Source: Halostella pelagica (GTDB lineage: Archaea > Halobacteriota > Halobacteria > Halobacteriales > Natronoarchaeaceae). Taken from it: a stretch of DNA of 64,000 nt. Of this stretch, positions 24,773 to 33,230 are shown in pieces. How positions within the stretch are numbered: the stretch's first letter is position 1; every line of letters begins with the position of its first letter. The translations under genes and the position numbers were made by a program. Location of the stretch: NCBI GenBank assembly GCA_005954745.1, contig CP040678.1:2852001-2916000 (forward strand). The letters are read 5' to 3'. The notes beneath the pieces were generated by a model that saw only the letters and a list, made by a program, of their open reading frames with translations, had not been told where the DNA came from and did no database searches.

Positions 24773-26020
24773 ATGAAAGCACGAGAGTCCGCGCCGCTCG
24801 ACGTCGAAACCATTCGAGAGGACTTTCCGATCCTCCAGCGGGAGTTCGACGGGGAACAGGTCGTCTATCTGGACAACGCCGCGACGACGCATACGCCCGA
24901 CCCGGTCGTCGACGCCATCGCTCACTACTATCGCCACACGAACGCAAACGTCCACCGCGGCCTGCATCACCTGAGCCAGGAAGCGTCTATCGCGTACGAG
25001 GACGCTCACGACAAACTCGCCGAGTTCGTGGGCGCGAGCGGCGGCCGCGAGGAGATGGTGTTTACGAAAAACACCACCGAATCAGAAAATCTCGTCGCCT
25101 ACGCCTGGGGTCTGAACGAACTCGGCCCGGGAGACGAGATCGTCCTCACCGAGATGGAACACCACGCGTCGCTCGTCACCTGGCAGCAGATCGGCAAGAA
25201 GACCGGTGCCGACGTGAAGTACATCCGGGTCGACGAGGACGGCCGCCTCGACATGGACCACGCGAAGGAGATCATCACCGACGACACCGAGATGGTGAGC
25301 GTGCTCCACGTCTCGAACACCCTCGGGACCGTGAACCCGGTCGGTGACCTTGCCGATATCGCTCACGACCACGGCTCGCTCATCTTCGTCGACGGCGCGC
25401 AGGCGGTGCCGAACCAGCCGGTCGACGTCGAGGCCATCGACGCCGACTTCTACGCCTTCTCCGGGCACAAGATGCTTGGGCCGACGGGGATCGGCGGTCT
25501 GTACGGCAAGAAGCATCTCCTCGAAGAGATGGAGCCGTTCAACTACGGCGGGATGATGATCGAGAAAGTCACCTACGAGGAGGCGTCGTGGCACGACCTG
25601 CCGTGGAAGTTCGAGGCGGGCACGCCCGTCATCGCGCAGGGCATCGCCCTCGCGGAGGCAGTGGACTACCTCGAAGACCTCGGGATGGATAACATCCAGC
25701 GCCACGAGGAGCAATTGGCCGCCTACGCCCAGGACCGCCTCACGGAGTTCGACGACATCGAGATCTACGGCCCGCCCGTCGGCGAGGAGCGGGCCGGTCT
25801 CGTCGCGTTCAACTTAGACAGCGTCCACGCCCACGACCTGGCGAGCATCCTCAACGACTTCGCCGTGGCGACCCGGGCCGGCGACCACTGCACCCAGCCA
25901 CTGCACGACAAACTCGGCGTCGCCGCCTCGGCCCGGGCTTCGTTCTACGTCTACAACACCCGAGAGGAGATCGACCGACTCATCGACGGGATCGACGCCG
26001 CTCGCGAACTGTTCGCCTGA
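24773..26020 (+). CDS. sufS: Cysteine desulfurase, SufS type
   Basis: A 415-residue PLP enzyme that takes sulfur from cysteine as a persulfide for Fe-S cluster and tRNA thiolation pathways. VYLDNAATTHTP is the N-terminal signature, MEHHASLVTWQQ the cofactor-stacking His region, FVDGAQAVPNQPVD the PLP-binding Asp, and FSGHKMLGPTG holds the Schiff-base lysine (Lys233). The persulfide Cys373 lies in ATRAGDHCTQPL, the group II (SufS) loop. A SufU/IscU-like scaffold is encoded 1.8 kb downstream. Confidence 0.95.
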   Translation: MKARESAPLDVETIREDFPILQREFDGEQVVYLDNAATTHTPDPVVDAIAHYYRHTNANVHRGLHHLSQEASIAYEDAHDKLAEFVGASGGREEMVFTKNTTESENLVAYAWGLNELGPGDEIVLTEMEHHASLVTWQQIGKKTGADVKYIRVDEDGRLDMDHAKEIITDDTEMVSVLHVSNTLGTVNPVGDLADIAHDHGSLIFVDGAQAVPNQPVDVEAIDADFYAFSGHKMLGPTGIGGLYGKKHLLEEMEPFNYGGMMIEKVTYEEASWHDLPWKFEAGTPVIAQGIALAEAVDYLEDLGMDNIQRHEEQLAAYAQDRLTEFDDIEIYGPPVGEERAGLVAFNLDSVHAHDLASILNDFAVATRAGDHCTQPLHDKLGVAASARASFYVYNTREEIDRLIDGIDAARELFA

Positions 26021-26036
26021 TCTGAACGCTCTCGCC

Positions 26037-27596
26037 TCATTCGTCCGTTCGTCTGACGTGCCGCCACAGACCGAGACCGCCGCCGACCAGCGCCGCGAGC
26101 GGACCGAACCCGGGCTGACCCCCGCCGTCGCTTCCATCGTCGCCATCTCCGTCGCTTCCGTCGGTGCCGTCGTTTCCGCCGCCCTCCGTCGTCGCCGTCG
26201 TTTCGTCGGGGGAGGTAGTCGACGGCGTGGTCGTCGCGGAGCCGTCAGGCTGCGTGGTAGTCGTCGTCTCATCCGACGGCGGGTCGGGGAACTCGCGCCG
26301 CTCCATCGTCGGGGCGGCCGTCGCGTCCGACCCGTCCGGGTCAGGGAACACGTACAGTTTCGCCCCGTCGCCGTTCCTCTCCGCTTCGTCGGCGTTTCGC
26401 GGGTCGATATAGCTCCCGGCGACGAACCCGTCGGACAGCGGCTTGGCGCTCCAGAACACCGACCGCGCGGGTGCCCGCCACTCGCCCAGTAGCTCCGGGG
26501 CTGCGAGATCGCTCACGTCGTACACGCGGACGCCGCCGCCGTACCACGAGGTGTAGAGGCGGTCGCCCCGAACGCCGAAGTTGTGAGATGTCCACCCGCC
26601 TTCCTGTTCGGGACCGGGCTCGGGCGGCGCGAGCACGCTCTGGAGGTCCGGATCCTCGTCTCCGTCCCACAGTTCGATACCGCCGGGACCGCCGTCTATG
26701 TCGGTCTCGTCGCGGTTCCACGCCTCCTTACCCACGAACAACGCACTGGCGTCGTCGTTCGGTTGTACGTAGTGGCTGTTACCCGGTAGTTCGAAGAACT
26801 CCGCTGACGGGGCCCGGCCCAGCGAGGCCAGATACTCTGAATCGTGGCCGCCGATCTGCGAGCGCGGTTCCGGGTTCGCCGGGTCAGAGACGTCGAGGAC
26901 CCACGTTCCGGTGTCCCAGTAGGCGACGTACAGCGTATCGCCGTCCCCGTAGAGGTCGTGGCAGTTGGCGTAGTTGCGGGACACGTCCGACCACCCGCCC
27001 TCGTCCGTAACGGCCCATCGTCCGACTTCCTCCGGGTCGTCGTCCGCCACGTCGTAGATCACGACGGGGGAGTCCGGTAGCCCGGAGCCGGTGAGATACA
27101 GCCGGTCGCCGTCGAACGAACAGTTGTGGATGCCGTGTTCGGTCGGCTGGAACGTGACGCGTTCCGGGTTTGCCGGGTCCGAGACGTCGTAGAGGAAGAA
27201 TCCGGAGAACGTGTCGCCGCGCGTGGGGGTGTTCGGCCCGACGACAGCGAGGCGGTCGCCGGCGACTTTCACGTCTCTGATGTGGTCCATCGGGCCGTCG
27301 CCGTCGTGTTCGAGGCCGCGTTCCTCGTACAACACCGTCGGATCCGACGGGTCGCTCGCGTCCACGACGCCGAACCCGTCGTTCAGCGAACAGTAGACGG
27401 TCGTGCCGTCGTCGTCGACGACAACCTCCGCGAGACCGTTCAGCGGGAGTTCGCCGGCCGGTTCGACCGTCTGAGCGGCGGACTGGGCGGTGGTGGCCGT
27501 AGATAGAGACGTCGCGCCGACGACCGATACGGCGGCCATCCCGGACAGGACGGATCGCCGGGCGATTCTATTTGGGGCGGAGGGCTGTTGAACCAT
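26037..27596 (-). CDS. Exported LVIVD-repeat protein with Tat signal and PGF-CTERM-like tail
   Basis: A 519-residue secreted protein. A Tat signal (NRIARRSVLSGMAAVSVVGA) precedes a beta-propeller-like region with LVIVD-type repeats such as LYDVSDPANPERV, VLDVSDPANPEPRS and VYDVSDLAAPELLGEW. Each repeat pairs a Val-Tyr-Asp-Val strand with an Asp-Pro loop. A Thr/Asp/Gly-rich linker leads to PGFGPLAALVGGGLGLWRH and a basic end, matching the PGF-CTERM sorting signal processed by archaeosortase A. The mature protein is therefore probably lipid-linked to the S-layer side. The TATA box TTTTTATA lies 28 nt upstream. Confidence 0.88.
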   Translation of the reverse strand: MVQQPSAPNRIARRSVLSGMAAVSVVGATSLSTATTAQSAAQTVEPAGELPLNGLAEVVVDDDGTTVYCSLNDGFGVVDASDPSDPTVLYEERGLEHDGDGPMDHIRDVKVAGDRLAVVGPNTPTRGDTFSGFFLYDVSDPANPERVTFQPTEHGIHNCSFDGDRLYLTGSGLPDSPVVIYDVADDDPEEVGRWAVTDEGGWSDVSRNYANCHDLYGDGDTLYVAYWDTGTWVLDVSDPANPEPRSQIGGHDSEYLASLGRAPSAEFFELPGNSHYVQPNDDASALFVGKEAWNRDETDIDGGPGGIELWDGDEDPDLQSVLAPPEPGPEQEGGWTSHNFGVRGDRLYTSWYGGGVRVYDVSDLAAPELLGEWRAPARSVFWSAKPLSDGFVAGSYIDPRNADEAERNGDGAKLYVFPDPDGSDATAAPTMERREFPDPPSDETTTTTQPDGSATTTPSTTSPDETTATTEGGGNDGTDGSDGDGDDGSDGGGQPGFGPLAALVGGGLGLWRHVRRTDE

Positions 27597-27619
27597 GCGT
27601 TACTATCATAAGTAGGGAG

Positions 27620-27627
27620 TATAAAAA
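27620..27627 (-). promoter_or_regulatory. TATA box of the LVIVD-protein gene
   Basis: On the minus strand TTTTTATA is centred about 28 nt before the ATG at 27596, consistent with a leaderless transcript. The GTGTCG palindrome (27676-27690) lies about 50 bp further upstream. Confidence 0.65.
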
Positions 27628-27675
27628 TCTTTGACCGGTCTCACTTGCACGAAAGTCACACTGCAGGCGCAACCA

Positions 27676-27715
27676 GTGTCGCACCGACACCCGTGCTGTC
27701 GGCGATGCGCGACAG
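27676..27715. promoter_or_regulatory. Pair of palindromes between divergent genes
   Basis: GTGTCG CAC CGACAC (27676-27690) is a perfect 6-bp inverted repeat. A second inverted repeat, CTGTCG and CGACAG with an 8-base spacer, follows at 27696-27715. Both share the half-site TGTCG/CGACA. They lie between the LVIVD gene and the sufU-like gene, which are transcribed divergently, so a dimeric regulator could act on either. No regulator has been identified. Confidence 0.4.
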
Positions 27716-27868
27716 CGCCGCATCCGAGAGCCGAGTGACGATCCACCGCACACCGGCGAAGAACGCTCTCGACCCCGACACGGCCGAAACCGCTGCGTCC
27801 TGCCCGCACACGTGGGAGATAGTCCCGCGGAACCCTTTTGACGCGCTGTCACATAGTCGAGAGCAACA

Positions 27869-28294
27869 ATGGGAATGGGCTCGGACATGTACCGACAGCA
27901 GATCCTCGATCACTACAAGAACCCCCGTAATTACGGGGAGATCGAGGACGCGACGTACACGCACGTCGGCGAGAACCCGATGTGCGGCGACGAGATCCGC
28001 ATGGACGTGAAACTCGACGAGGACGACGAGACTATCGAGGCAGTGGCGTTCCAGGGCGACGGCTGCGCCATCAGCCAGGCCTCTGCGAGCATGCTCTCCG
28101 GCGAACTCCGCGGCAAGACGCTGTCCGAACTCCAGGAGATGGACACGGACACCGTCACCGAAATGCTCGGCGTCGACATCAGTCCCATGCGCGTGAAATG
28201 CGCCGTTCTCGCCGAGAAAGTCGCGCAGGACGGCGCGGAGATCTACCTCGGCGAGAAGGACATCGACAAAACGACGACCGAAGACGACGACTGA
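27869..28294 (+). CDS. sufU: Fe-S cluster scaffold, SufU/IscU type
   Basis: A 141-residue scaffold on which nascent iron-sulfur clusters are built or sulfur is relayed. The N-terminus YRQQILDHYKNPRNYG is diagnostic of the family, and the three conserved cysteines are in place: Cys39 (NPMCGDE), Cys66 (GDGCAISQAS) and Cys111 (RVKCAVL). The spacing between the second and third Cys and the ISQASASML motif fit SufU better than bacterial IscU. It pairs functionally with sufS at 24773. Starts at internal Met3 or Met7 are possible. Confidence 0.93.
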   Translation: MGMGSDMYRQQILDHYKNPRNYGEIEDATYTHVGENPMCGDEIRMDVKLDEDDETIEAVAFQGDGCAISQASASMLSGELRGKTLSELQEMDTDTVTEMLGVDISPMRVKCAVLAEKVAQDGAEIYLGEKDIDKTTTEDDD

Positions 28295-28338
28295 GTTTCC
28301 CCACACCTTTTTATCCCATAGCGCGGCCACACCCGGCC

Positions 28339-28989
28339 GTGATCCCGTTCAGCGACCTCCGGACGGCGGCCTACTGCCCGCGGAAGCTGTACTACGAGCG
28401 CCGTAGCGACCGCAATCCGCCGCCGGCCGTCGCCGAGCGCCGCGACCTGGCGTATCGCTACGAGGAGTTAGTCGACGCACCGGACGCCGCGTTCGCCGGC
28501 CTGCCGACCGAGGTGCCGCCGGAGCGGTACCGCCGAAACCTCCGCCGGGCGCGGGACCGATTCGACGACTGGGCCGCCGTCGCGGACCCGCCCCGCCGCG
28601 ACGTGTTCCTCTCGGGCAAGGACTGCCGCGGGATCGCGCACAAGGTTGTCGAGGACCCGCCGCGGCCGTCGCTCGTCTCGCCGGGCAGTCCACCGGAAAA
28701 CGGGGTATGGGAGCCCCACGCCGTCCACGCCGTCGCCGCGGCGAAGGCGCTGGCCTGGGAGCGAGAGCGGCCGGTCGAACGGGCGTACGTGGAGTATCCG
28801 ACCCACGGCGTGATCCGAGAGGTCGGGCTGACGACCCGCAAGAAGGCGGACTACCGCACCGCGGTCCGGACCGTCGAGACGCTGGACGGACCGCCGCCGC
28901 GACTACAGAACCGGGAGAAGTGCGACCCCTGCGAGTACTCCGACGAGTGCGGCGTCAAAACCCGGACGCTGCGTTCGCTGCTCTCGTAG
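28339..28989 (+). CDS. Stand-alone Cas4-like (Dna2/Cas4 family) Fe-S protein
   Basis: A 216-residue protein with the Cas4/Dna2 layout: one Cys near the N-terminus (DLRTAAYCPRKLYYERR, Cys13) and three near the C-terminus (CDPCEYSDEC, Cys195, Cys198, Cys204), which together would ligate a [4Fe-4S] cluster. The central PD-(D/E)xK nuclease motifs are not clear; GIAHKVV and VEYPTHGVIREVGLTTRKK occupy their positions without the expected Asp and Glu-x-Lys. There are no CRISPR repeats or other cas genes in the window. The start is GTG, with TTTTTATC 28 nt upstream. Confidence 0.82.
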   Translation: MIPFSDLRTAAYCPRKLYYERRSDRNPPPAVAERRDLAYRYEELVDAPDAAFAGLPTEVPPERYRRNLRRARDRFDDWAAVADPPRRDVFLSGKDCRGIAHKVVEDPPRPSLVSPGSPPENGVWEPHAVHAVAAAKALAWERERPVERAYVEYPTHGVIREVGLTTRKKADYRTAVRTVETLDGPPPRLQNREKCDPCEYSDECGVKTRTLRSLLS

Positions 28990-29016
28990 CCGCGCCCGTC
29001 GCGCGACTCCGTCCGT

Positions 29017-29598
29017 TCACGGCGTCCGAAGCCACGCTTCGATCTCGTCGGCCGCCGCCCCGCGGCGGATGACCTCGCCGGCAGCCACATCGACGACGGT
29101 GCTTTCGGTTCCGCCCGTCAGTCCGCCGTCGAGGACTGCGTCTGCGGCCTCGCGGATCTCCGGGTCCAGGTCGCTGACGCGCGTGACGCTCTCCCGGCCG
29201 CTGACGTTCGCGCTCGTTGCCGTGAGCGGCCCCGCTTCGGCCAGTAGCTCCCGCGCCAGGTCGTGGTCCGGGACGCGCACGCCGACGCGGTCCCGACCGG
29301 CAGTGAGAACGTCGGGCACGTCGTCGGTCCGCTCGCAGACGACCGTCACTGGTCCCGGCAGGAACTCGCGCATGAACCGCTCCTCGCGGTCGGTCTGTCG
29401 GACGTACGGGAGCGCGGTGTCGACGTCCGGGACGCCAAGCGAGAGGGGTTTCGAGCGGTCGCGCCGCTTGGCCTCGAACGCTCGCTCGACAGCGGCGGGG
29501 TCGAGCGCGTCGGCACCGAGACCGTACACCGTCTCGGTCGGGTAGACGACGAGACCGCCGTCCCGTGCGGCGTCCGCGGCGTTCGCTACGTCGTTCAT
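29017..29598 (-). CDS. L-threonylcarbamoyladenylate synthase (Sua5/YrdC family)
   Basis: A 193-residue enzyme that makes threonylcarbamoyl-AMP from Thr, bicarbonate and ATP, the first step of the universal tRNA t6A37 modification. YPTETVYGLGADA, KRRDRSKPLSLGV (the KRxxxxP-type ATP site), FLPGPVTVV and TATSANVSGRES are the family signatures. The length is that of the single-domain YrdC form, without the extra Sua5 domain. It runs convergent with the Cas4-like gene. Confidence 0.95.
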   Translation of the reverse strand: MNDVANAADAARDGGLVVYPTETVYGLGADALDPAAVERAFEAKRRDRSKPLSLGVPDVDTALPYVRQTDREERFMREFLPGPVTVVCERTDDVPDVLTAGRDRVGVRVPDHDLARELLAEAGPLTATSANVSGRESVTRVSDLDPEIREAADAVLDGGLTGGTESTVVDVAAGEVIRRGAAADEIEAWLRTP

Positions 29599-29677
29599 CG
29601 TTCGTGATTCGCATCGGTCGCGGGAAAAACGTGTCGCCCGCGGTCCGGCGTGTCCTGTCTCGCGCGGTAACGCGGCG

Positions 29678-30190
29678 TTACAGGTCGGCGAGCGCAGCCT
29701 CGACCTCGTCGTAGTCGGGGAAGTCGGGCCACTCGCTCGCGACCCAGGCGTACTCGACGGTGCGGTCCTCGTCGAGCAGGTAGACGGCGGGCCGGGGTTC
29801 GCTGACTCCCGCCATCCCGTCGAGGTCGTTTACGATGCCGTACGCCTCGGCAACGCCGTTCGCAGGGTCGCTGAACAGCCGGTAGTCGATCCCGCGTTCC
29901 TCGATCAGCGTCTTGTGCTCGTACGGCGACGAGATGGAGAGACCGACGACGGTGACGTCGTGGTCGCTGTCCCACGAACGGTCGCGGATCTCGTTCCAGA
30001 TGTACGTCGCCGGGAACGCGCCGTCCATCGTGTAGAACACGAGCAGGACCGGTCCTTCCTCGGCGAGGTCGGAGAGCGCGGCGTCCTCCCAGTACTCCTC
30101 GTTCACAAGCGGGCGGGTGAAGTCGGGCGCGGTGTCGCCCTCATCGACGTGGTCGGTCTCCGGAAGGTCGACAACCTCGAAATCGACCAT
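29678..30190 (-). CDS. Redoxin-fold protein lacking the peroxidatic cysteine
   Basis: A 170-residue protein of the AhpC/TSA (peroxiredoxin) fold: DTAPDFTRPL near residue 20, LLVFYTMDGAFPATYIWNEI where active members have a Thr-x-x-Cys motif, TVVGLSISSPYEHKTLIEER, and YRLFSDPANGVAEAYGI. There is no cysteine anywhere in the protein, so it cannot act as a thiol peroxidase. It is translationally coupled (TGATG overlap) to a glutaredoxin/GST-N-like gene, so a binding or regulatory role in the same redox pathway is plausible. Confidence 0.82.
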   Translation of the reverse strand: MVDFEVVDLPETDHVDEGDTAPDFTRPLVNEEYWEDAALSDLAEEGPVLLVFYTMDGAFPATYIWNEIRDRSWDSDHDVTVVGLSISSPYEHKTLIEERGIDYRLFSDPANGVAEAYGIVNDLDGMAGVSEPRPAVYLLDEDRTVEYAWVASEWPDFPDYDEVEAALADL

Positions 30191-30495
30191 CAGTCGGCCC
30201 CTCCGTCAGCCGATTCCGACGCAGTTCGAGACGGGTCACTTCCCTCGGTCCCGTACGTCCGGTCCAGATACTCCACGATGTTCCCGCTCTCGCTCATCGT
30301 GACTCCCGTGTTCCGGTCGACGATGGCCGGAACCGTTCGTTTCCCGCTGATCCGCTTGACGACGTTGCGGTCCGAGTGCATCGGTTCGATGAACCGCGAC
30401 TGGTAGTCGAGGTCGTACTGAGCGAGCTTTCGCGTGACCCGCTCGCAGAACGGACACGCCTGTAGTCGATAGAACGTGATGTCTGGATCGCTCAT
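30190..30495 (-). CDS. Glutaredoxin/GST N-terminal-domain protein
   Basis: A 101-residue thioredoxin-fold protein. ITFYRLQACPFCERVTRKL has the CPFC active-site motif of glutaredoxins, followed by GKRTVPAIVDRNTGVTMSES with the cis-Pro and the SESGNIVEYLDRTYG element of GST N-terminal domains. Haloarchaea generally use gamma-glutamylcysteine rather than glutathione, so that is a likely thiol partner (inference). The start is ATG at 30495; the upstream in-frame extension is low-complexity and unlikely. It overlaps the following redoxin-like gene by one base. Confidence 0.88.
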   Translation of the reverse strand: MSDPDITFYRLQACPFCERVTRKLAQYDLDYQSRFIEPMHSDRNVVKRISGKRTVPAIVDRNTGVTMSESGNIVEYLDRTYGTEGSDPSRTASESADGGAD

Positions 30496-30619
30496 GAGAG
30501 ACAGTTGGGTCGGTCGAGGTGTAAGCGCTTCGCTCACGGGGGGATCAGCGGCGGACGGCCGCGGGTTCGCAAAAAAACGTGACAAGAGTTAATTCGGAGG
30601 GATGGTAACTACGGTGGTG

Positions 30620-32011
30620 ATGGGTATACCTGGGCTCGTGAACTCCCCGAGACCGGCAGCAGTGGTGTACGAGGTGTTCGGTGTCGCCATCGACCAGACG
30701 ACGACGGCCGTGGCGGGCGCCATCGTCATCGTGTTTCTGATGGGGCTGTCGGCGTTTTTCTCCTCCTCGGAGATCGCCATGTTCTCGCTTGCGAAACACC
30801 GCATCGAGGCGCTCGTAGAGGAGGGGCATACGGGCGCGAAGACGCTTCGAAGCCTAAAAGAGGACCCTCATCGGCTGCTGGTAACGATCCTCGTCGGAAA
30901 CAACATCGTCAACATCGCGATGTCCTCCATCGCGACTGGGCTTTTGGCGCTGTATCTCAGCCAGGGCGAGGCCGTCGCGGTCGCGACATTCGGCATTACG
31001 GCGCTAGTCCTCTTGTTCGGCGAGAGCGCGCCGAAGTCCTACGCGGTCGAGAACACGGAGTCGTGGGCGCTTCGGATCGCGAAGCCGCTGAAGGCGTCCG
31101 AATACGTCCTCCTGCCGCTGATCGTCACGTTCGACTATCTCACGCGCATCGTGAACAAGGTAACCGGCGGGCGCTCTGCCATCGAGACGTCCTACGTGAC
31201 CCGGGACGAGATCCAGGACATGATCGAGACGGGCGAGCGCGAGGGCGTCATCGAAGAGGACGAACGCGAGATGCTCCAGCGGATCTTCCGCTTCAACAAC
31301 ACCATCGCGAAGGAGGTGATGACGCCCCGACTCGACGTGACCGGGATCCCCACGGAGGCCAGCATCGAGGAGGCGATTCAGACCTGCGTCCAGTGCGGTC
31401 ACGCCCGCCTCCCCGTGTACGAGGGGAGCCTCGACAACGTTATCGGGGTGGTCCACATCCGTGACCTGGTTCGCGACCTCAACTACGGCGAGATGGACGC
31501 CGACGACCTCGAACTGGAGGAGTTCATCCAGCCGACCCTGCACGTTCCCGAATCGAAAAACGTCGACGAACTCCTGACGGAGATGCGGGAGAACCGCATG
31601 CACATGGTCATCGTCATCGACGAGTTCGGGACCACCGAGGGGCTGGTGACGATGGAGGACATGATAGAGGAGATCGTCGGCGAGATACTGGAAGGCGGCG
31701 AGGAAGAACCGATCGAGTATCTCGACGACGAGTCGGTCATCGTCCGCGGCGAGGTCAACATCGACGAGGTCAACGAGGCCATGGAGATCGACCTCCCGGA
31801 AGGCGAGGAGTTCGAAACGATCGCCGGGTTCATCTTCAACCGGGCCGGTCGGCTGGTCGAAGAGGGCGAATCCATCGAGTACGACGGCATCCGTATCACC
31901 GTCGAACAGGTCGAGAACACCCGTATCATGAGCGCCCGTCTCACCGAACTGGAGACGGAAGACGGCGTGGAGATGGACACGGAACCGGACGAGCTGTCGC
32001 CCGAGGAGTAG
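30620..32011 (+). CDS. CNNM/CorC (HlyC-type) transporter with DUF21, CBS pair and CorC domain
   Basis: A 463-residue membrane protein of the CNNM/CorB family, linked to Mg2+ transport. The DUF21 domain (residues ~20-200) contains FLMGLSAFFSSSEIAMFSLA and LVGNNIVNIAMSSIATGLLA. Next come the conserved TRDEIQDMIETGEREGVIEE helix, two CBS motifs (AKEVMTPRLDVTGIP; HVPESKNVDELLTEM with IDEFGTTEGLVTMEDMIEEI) and a CorC_HlyC domain (VIVRGEVNIDEVNEAMEIDL). ATG at 30602 would add six residues, but a TTAATT box ~27 nt upstream of 30614-30620 favours the start used here. Confidence 0.9.
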   Translation: MGIPGLVNSPRPAAVVYEVFGVAIDQTTTAVAGAIVIVFLMGLSAFFSSSEIAMFSLAKHRIEALVEEGHTGAKTLRSLKEDPHRLLVTILVGNNIVNIAMSSIATGLLALYLSQGEAVAVATFGITALVLLFGESAPKSYAVENTESWALRIAKPLKASEYVLLPLIVTFDYLTRIVNKVTGGRSAIETSYVTRDEIQDMIETGEREGVIEEDEREMLQRIFRFNNTIAKEVMTPRLDVTGIPTEASIEEAIQTCVQCGHARLPVYEGSLDNVIGVVHIRDLVRDLNYGEMDADDLELEEFIQPTLHVPESKNVDELLTEMRENRMHMVIVIDEFGTTEGLVTMEDMIEEIVGEILEGGEEEPIEYLDDESVIVRGEVNIDEVNEAMEIDLPEGEEFETIAGFIFNRAGRLVEEGESIEYDGIRITVEQVENTRIMSARLTELETEDGVEMDTEPDELSPEE

Positions 32012-32080
32012 CGGCGACCGCCGGCGGTTTCCGCCGGTCCCAAAGGAAGCTATTTTCGTTTTATACCCCGAACGACAGGT

Positions 32081-33211
32081 ATGTCGAATCGCTACGACGT
32101 GATCGTCGTCGGCGTCGGTGGAATGGGGAGCGCCGCGACCGCTCGCCTCGCGGCCCGGGGCCTGAATGTCCTCGGCCTCGAACGGTACGACGTTCCGCAC
32201 GACATGGGGTCGTCCCACGGCGTCACGCGCATCATCAGGAAGGCGCAGTACGAGGACCCGGCGTACGTTCCGCTCGTCCGGCGAGCGTACGACCGCTGGC
32301 GCGACCTGGAGGAGCGGACCGGTCGCGACCTGCTGCACGTCACCGGCGGTATCGACGCGGGGTCGCCCGACAGCCGGGTGTTCGAGGGGTCCCGGCGGTC
32401 CTGCGAGGCCCACGGCATCGAACACGAGGTACTCGACGCGAGCGAGGTGAACGAACGGTTCCCGGGCTACGACCTCCCGGAGCACCACCGGGCGGTGTAT
32501 CAGCCCGACGGCGGCTTCCTCGTCCCCGAGCAGTGCATCATCGCCCACGTCGAGACGGCGCAGGCCGACGGTGCGGAGATCCGCGCCCGCGAACCGGTCG
32601 CTGACGTCTCGCCGCTGGGCGAGGACGGGGTGCGCGTGACGACGCGCAAGGGGACGTACGAGGCGGACAGTCTCGTCGTCACTGCGGGTGCGTGGACGCG
32701 GAAGATCCTACCCGAACTCGCGGACCTCGCCGTCCCCGAACGGCAGGTGCTCGCGTGGCTCCAGCCCGACCGGCCCGGTGACTTCGACCCCGATAGCTTC
32801 CCGGTGTTCGTCCACGCGGACGACGACGGCCACTACTACGGGTTCCCACGGTACGACGTTCCGGGGTTCAAGTTCGGGAAGTTCAACCACTTCGGTGAAA
32901 CCGTCGACCCGGACGCGATGGACCGGGAGCCCCGTGCCGAGGACGAGGCGATGCTCCGGGCGTACGCGGAGCGGCGGTTCCCCGACGGTGCGGGGCCGAC
33001 GATGCGACTCGCCACCTGCCTGTTCACGAACACGCCGGACGAACACTTCATCCTCGATACACATCCCGACCACCCTCAGATCGTCGTCGGTGCCGGGTTC
33101 TCGGGACACGGGTTCAAGTTCGCCAGCGCCGTCGGCGAGGTACTTGCGGACCTGGCCGTCGACGGCAAGACGGACCTCGATATCGACCTGTTCCGCATCG
33201 ACCGGTTCTGA
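32081..33211 (+). CDS. FAD-dependent oxidoreductase, monomeric sarcosine oxidase/N-methyltryptophan oxidase family
   Basis: A 376-residue flavoenzyme that would oxidise N-methyl amino acids to the amino acid, formaldehyde and H2O2. The Rossmann FAD motif is DVIVVGVGGMGSAATARLAA, followed by the family motif DMGSSHGVTRIIR. Cys313 in TCLFTNTPDEHFILD aligns with the cysteine that binds FAD covalently in monomeric sarcosine oxidase, and VGAGFSGHGFKFASAVGEVL is the second FAD-contact motif. The precise substrate is unknown. TATTTT/TTTATA boxes lie 20-30 nt upstream. Confidence 0.9.
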   Translation: MSNRYDVIVVGVGGMGSAATARLAARGLNVLGLERYDVPHDMGSSHGVTRIIRKAQYEDPAYVPLVRRAYDRWRDLEERTGRDLLHVTGGIDAGSPDSRVFEGSRRSCEAHGIEHEVLDASEVNERFPGYDLPEHHRAVYQPDGGFLVPEQCIIAHVETAQADGAEIRAREPVADVSPLGEDGVRVTTRKGTYEADSLVVTAGAWTRKILPELADLAVPERQVLAWLQPDRPGDFDPDSFPVFVHADDDGHYYGFPRYDVPGFKFGKFNHFGETVDPDAMDREPRAEDEAMLRAYAERRFPDGAGPTMRLATCLFTNTPDEHFILDTHPDHPQIVVGAGFSGHGFKFASAVGEVLADLAVDGKTDLDIDLFRIDRF

Positions 33212-33230
33212 GATCCGGGGGTCCGGCCGG

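Noticed and set aside
28339-28989. CRISPR locus suggested by the Cas4-like gene
   Set aside because: No repeat-spacer array and no cas1, cas2 or effector gene is present in the window.
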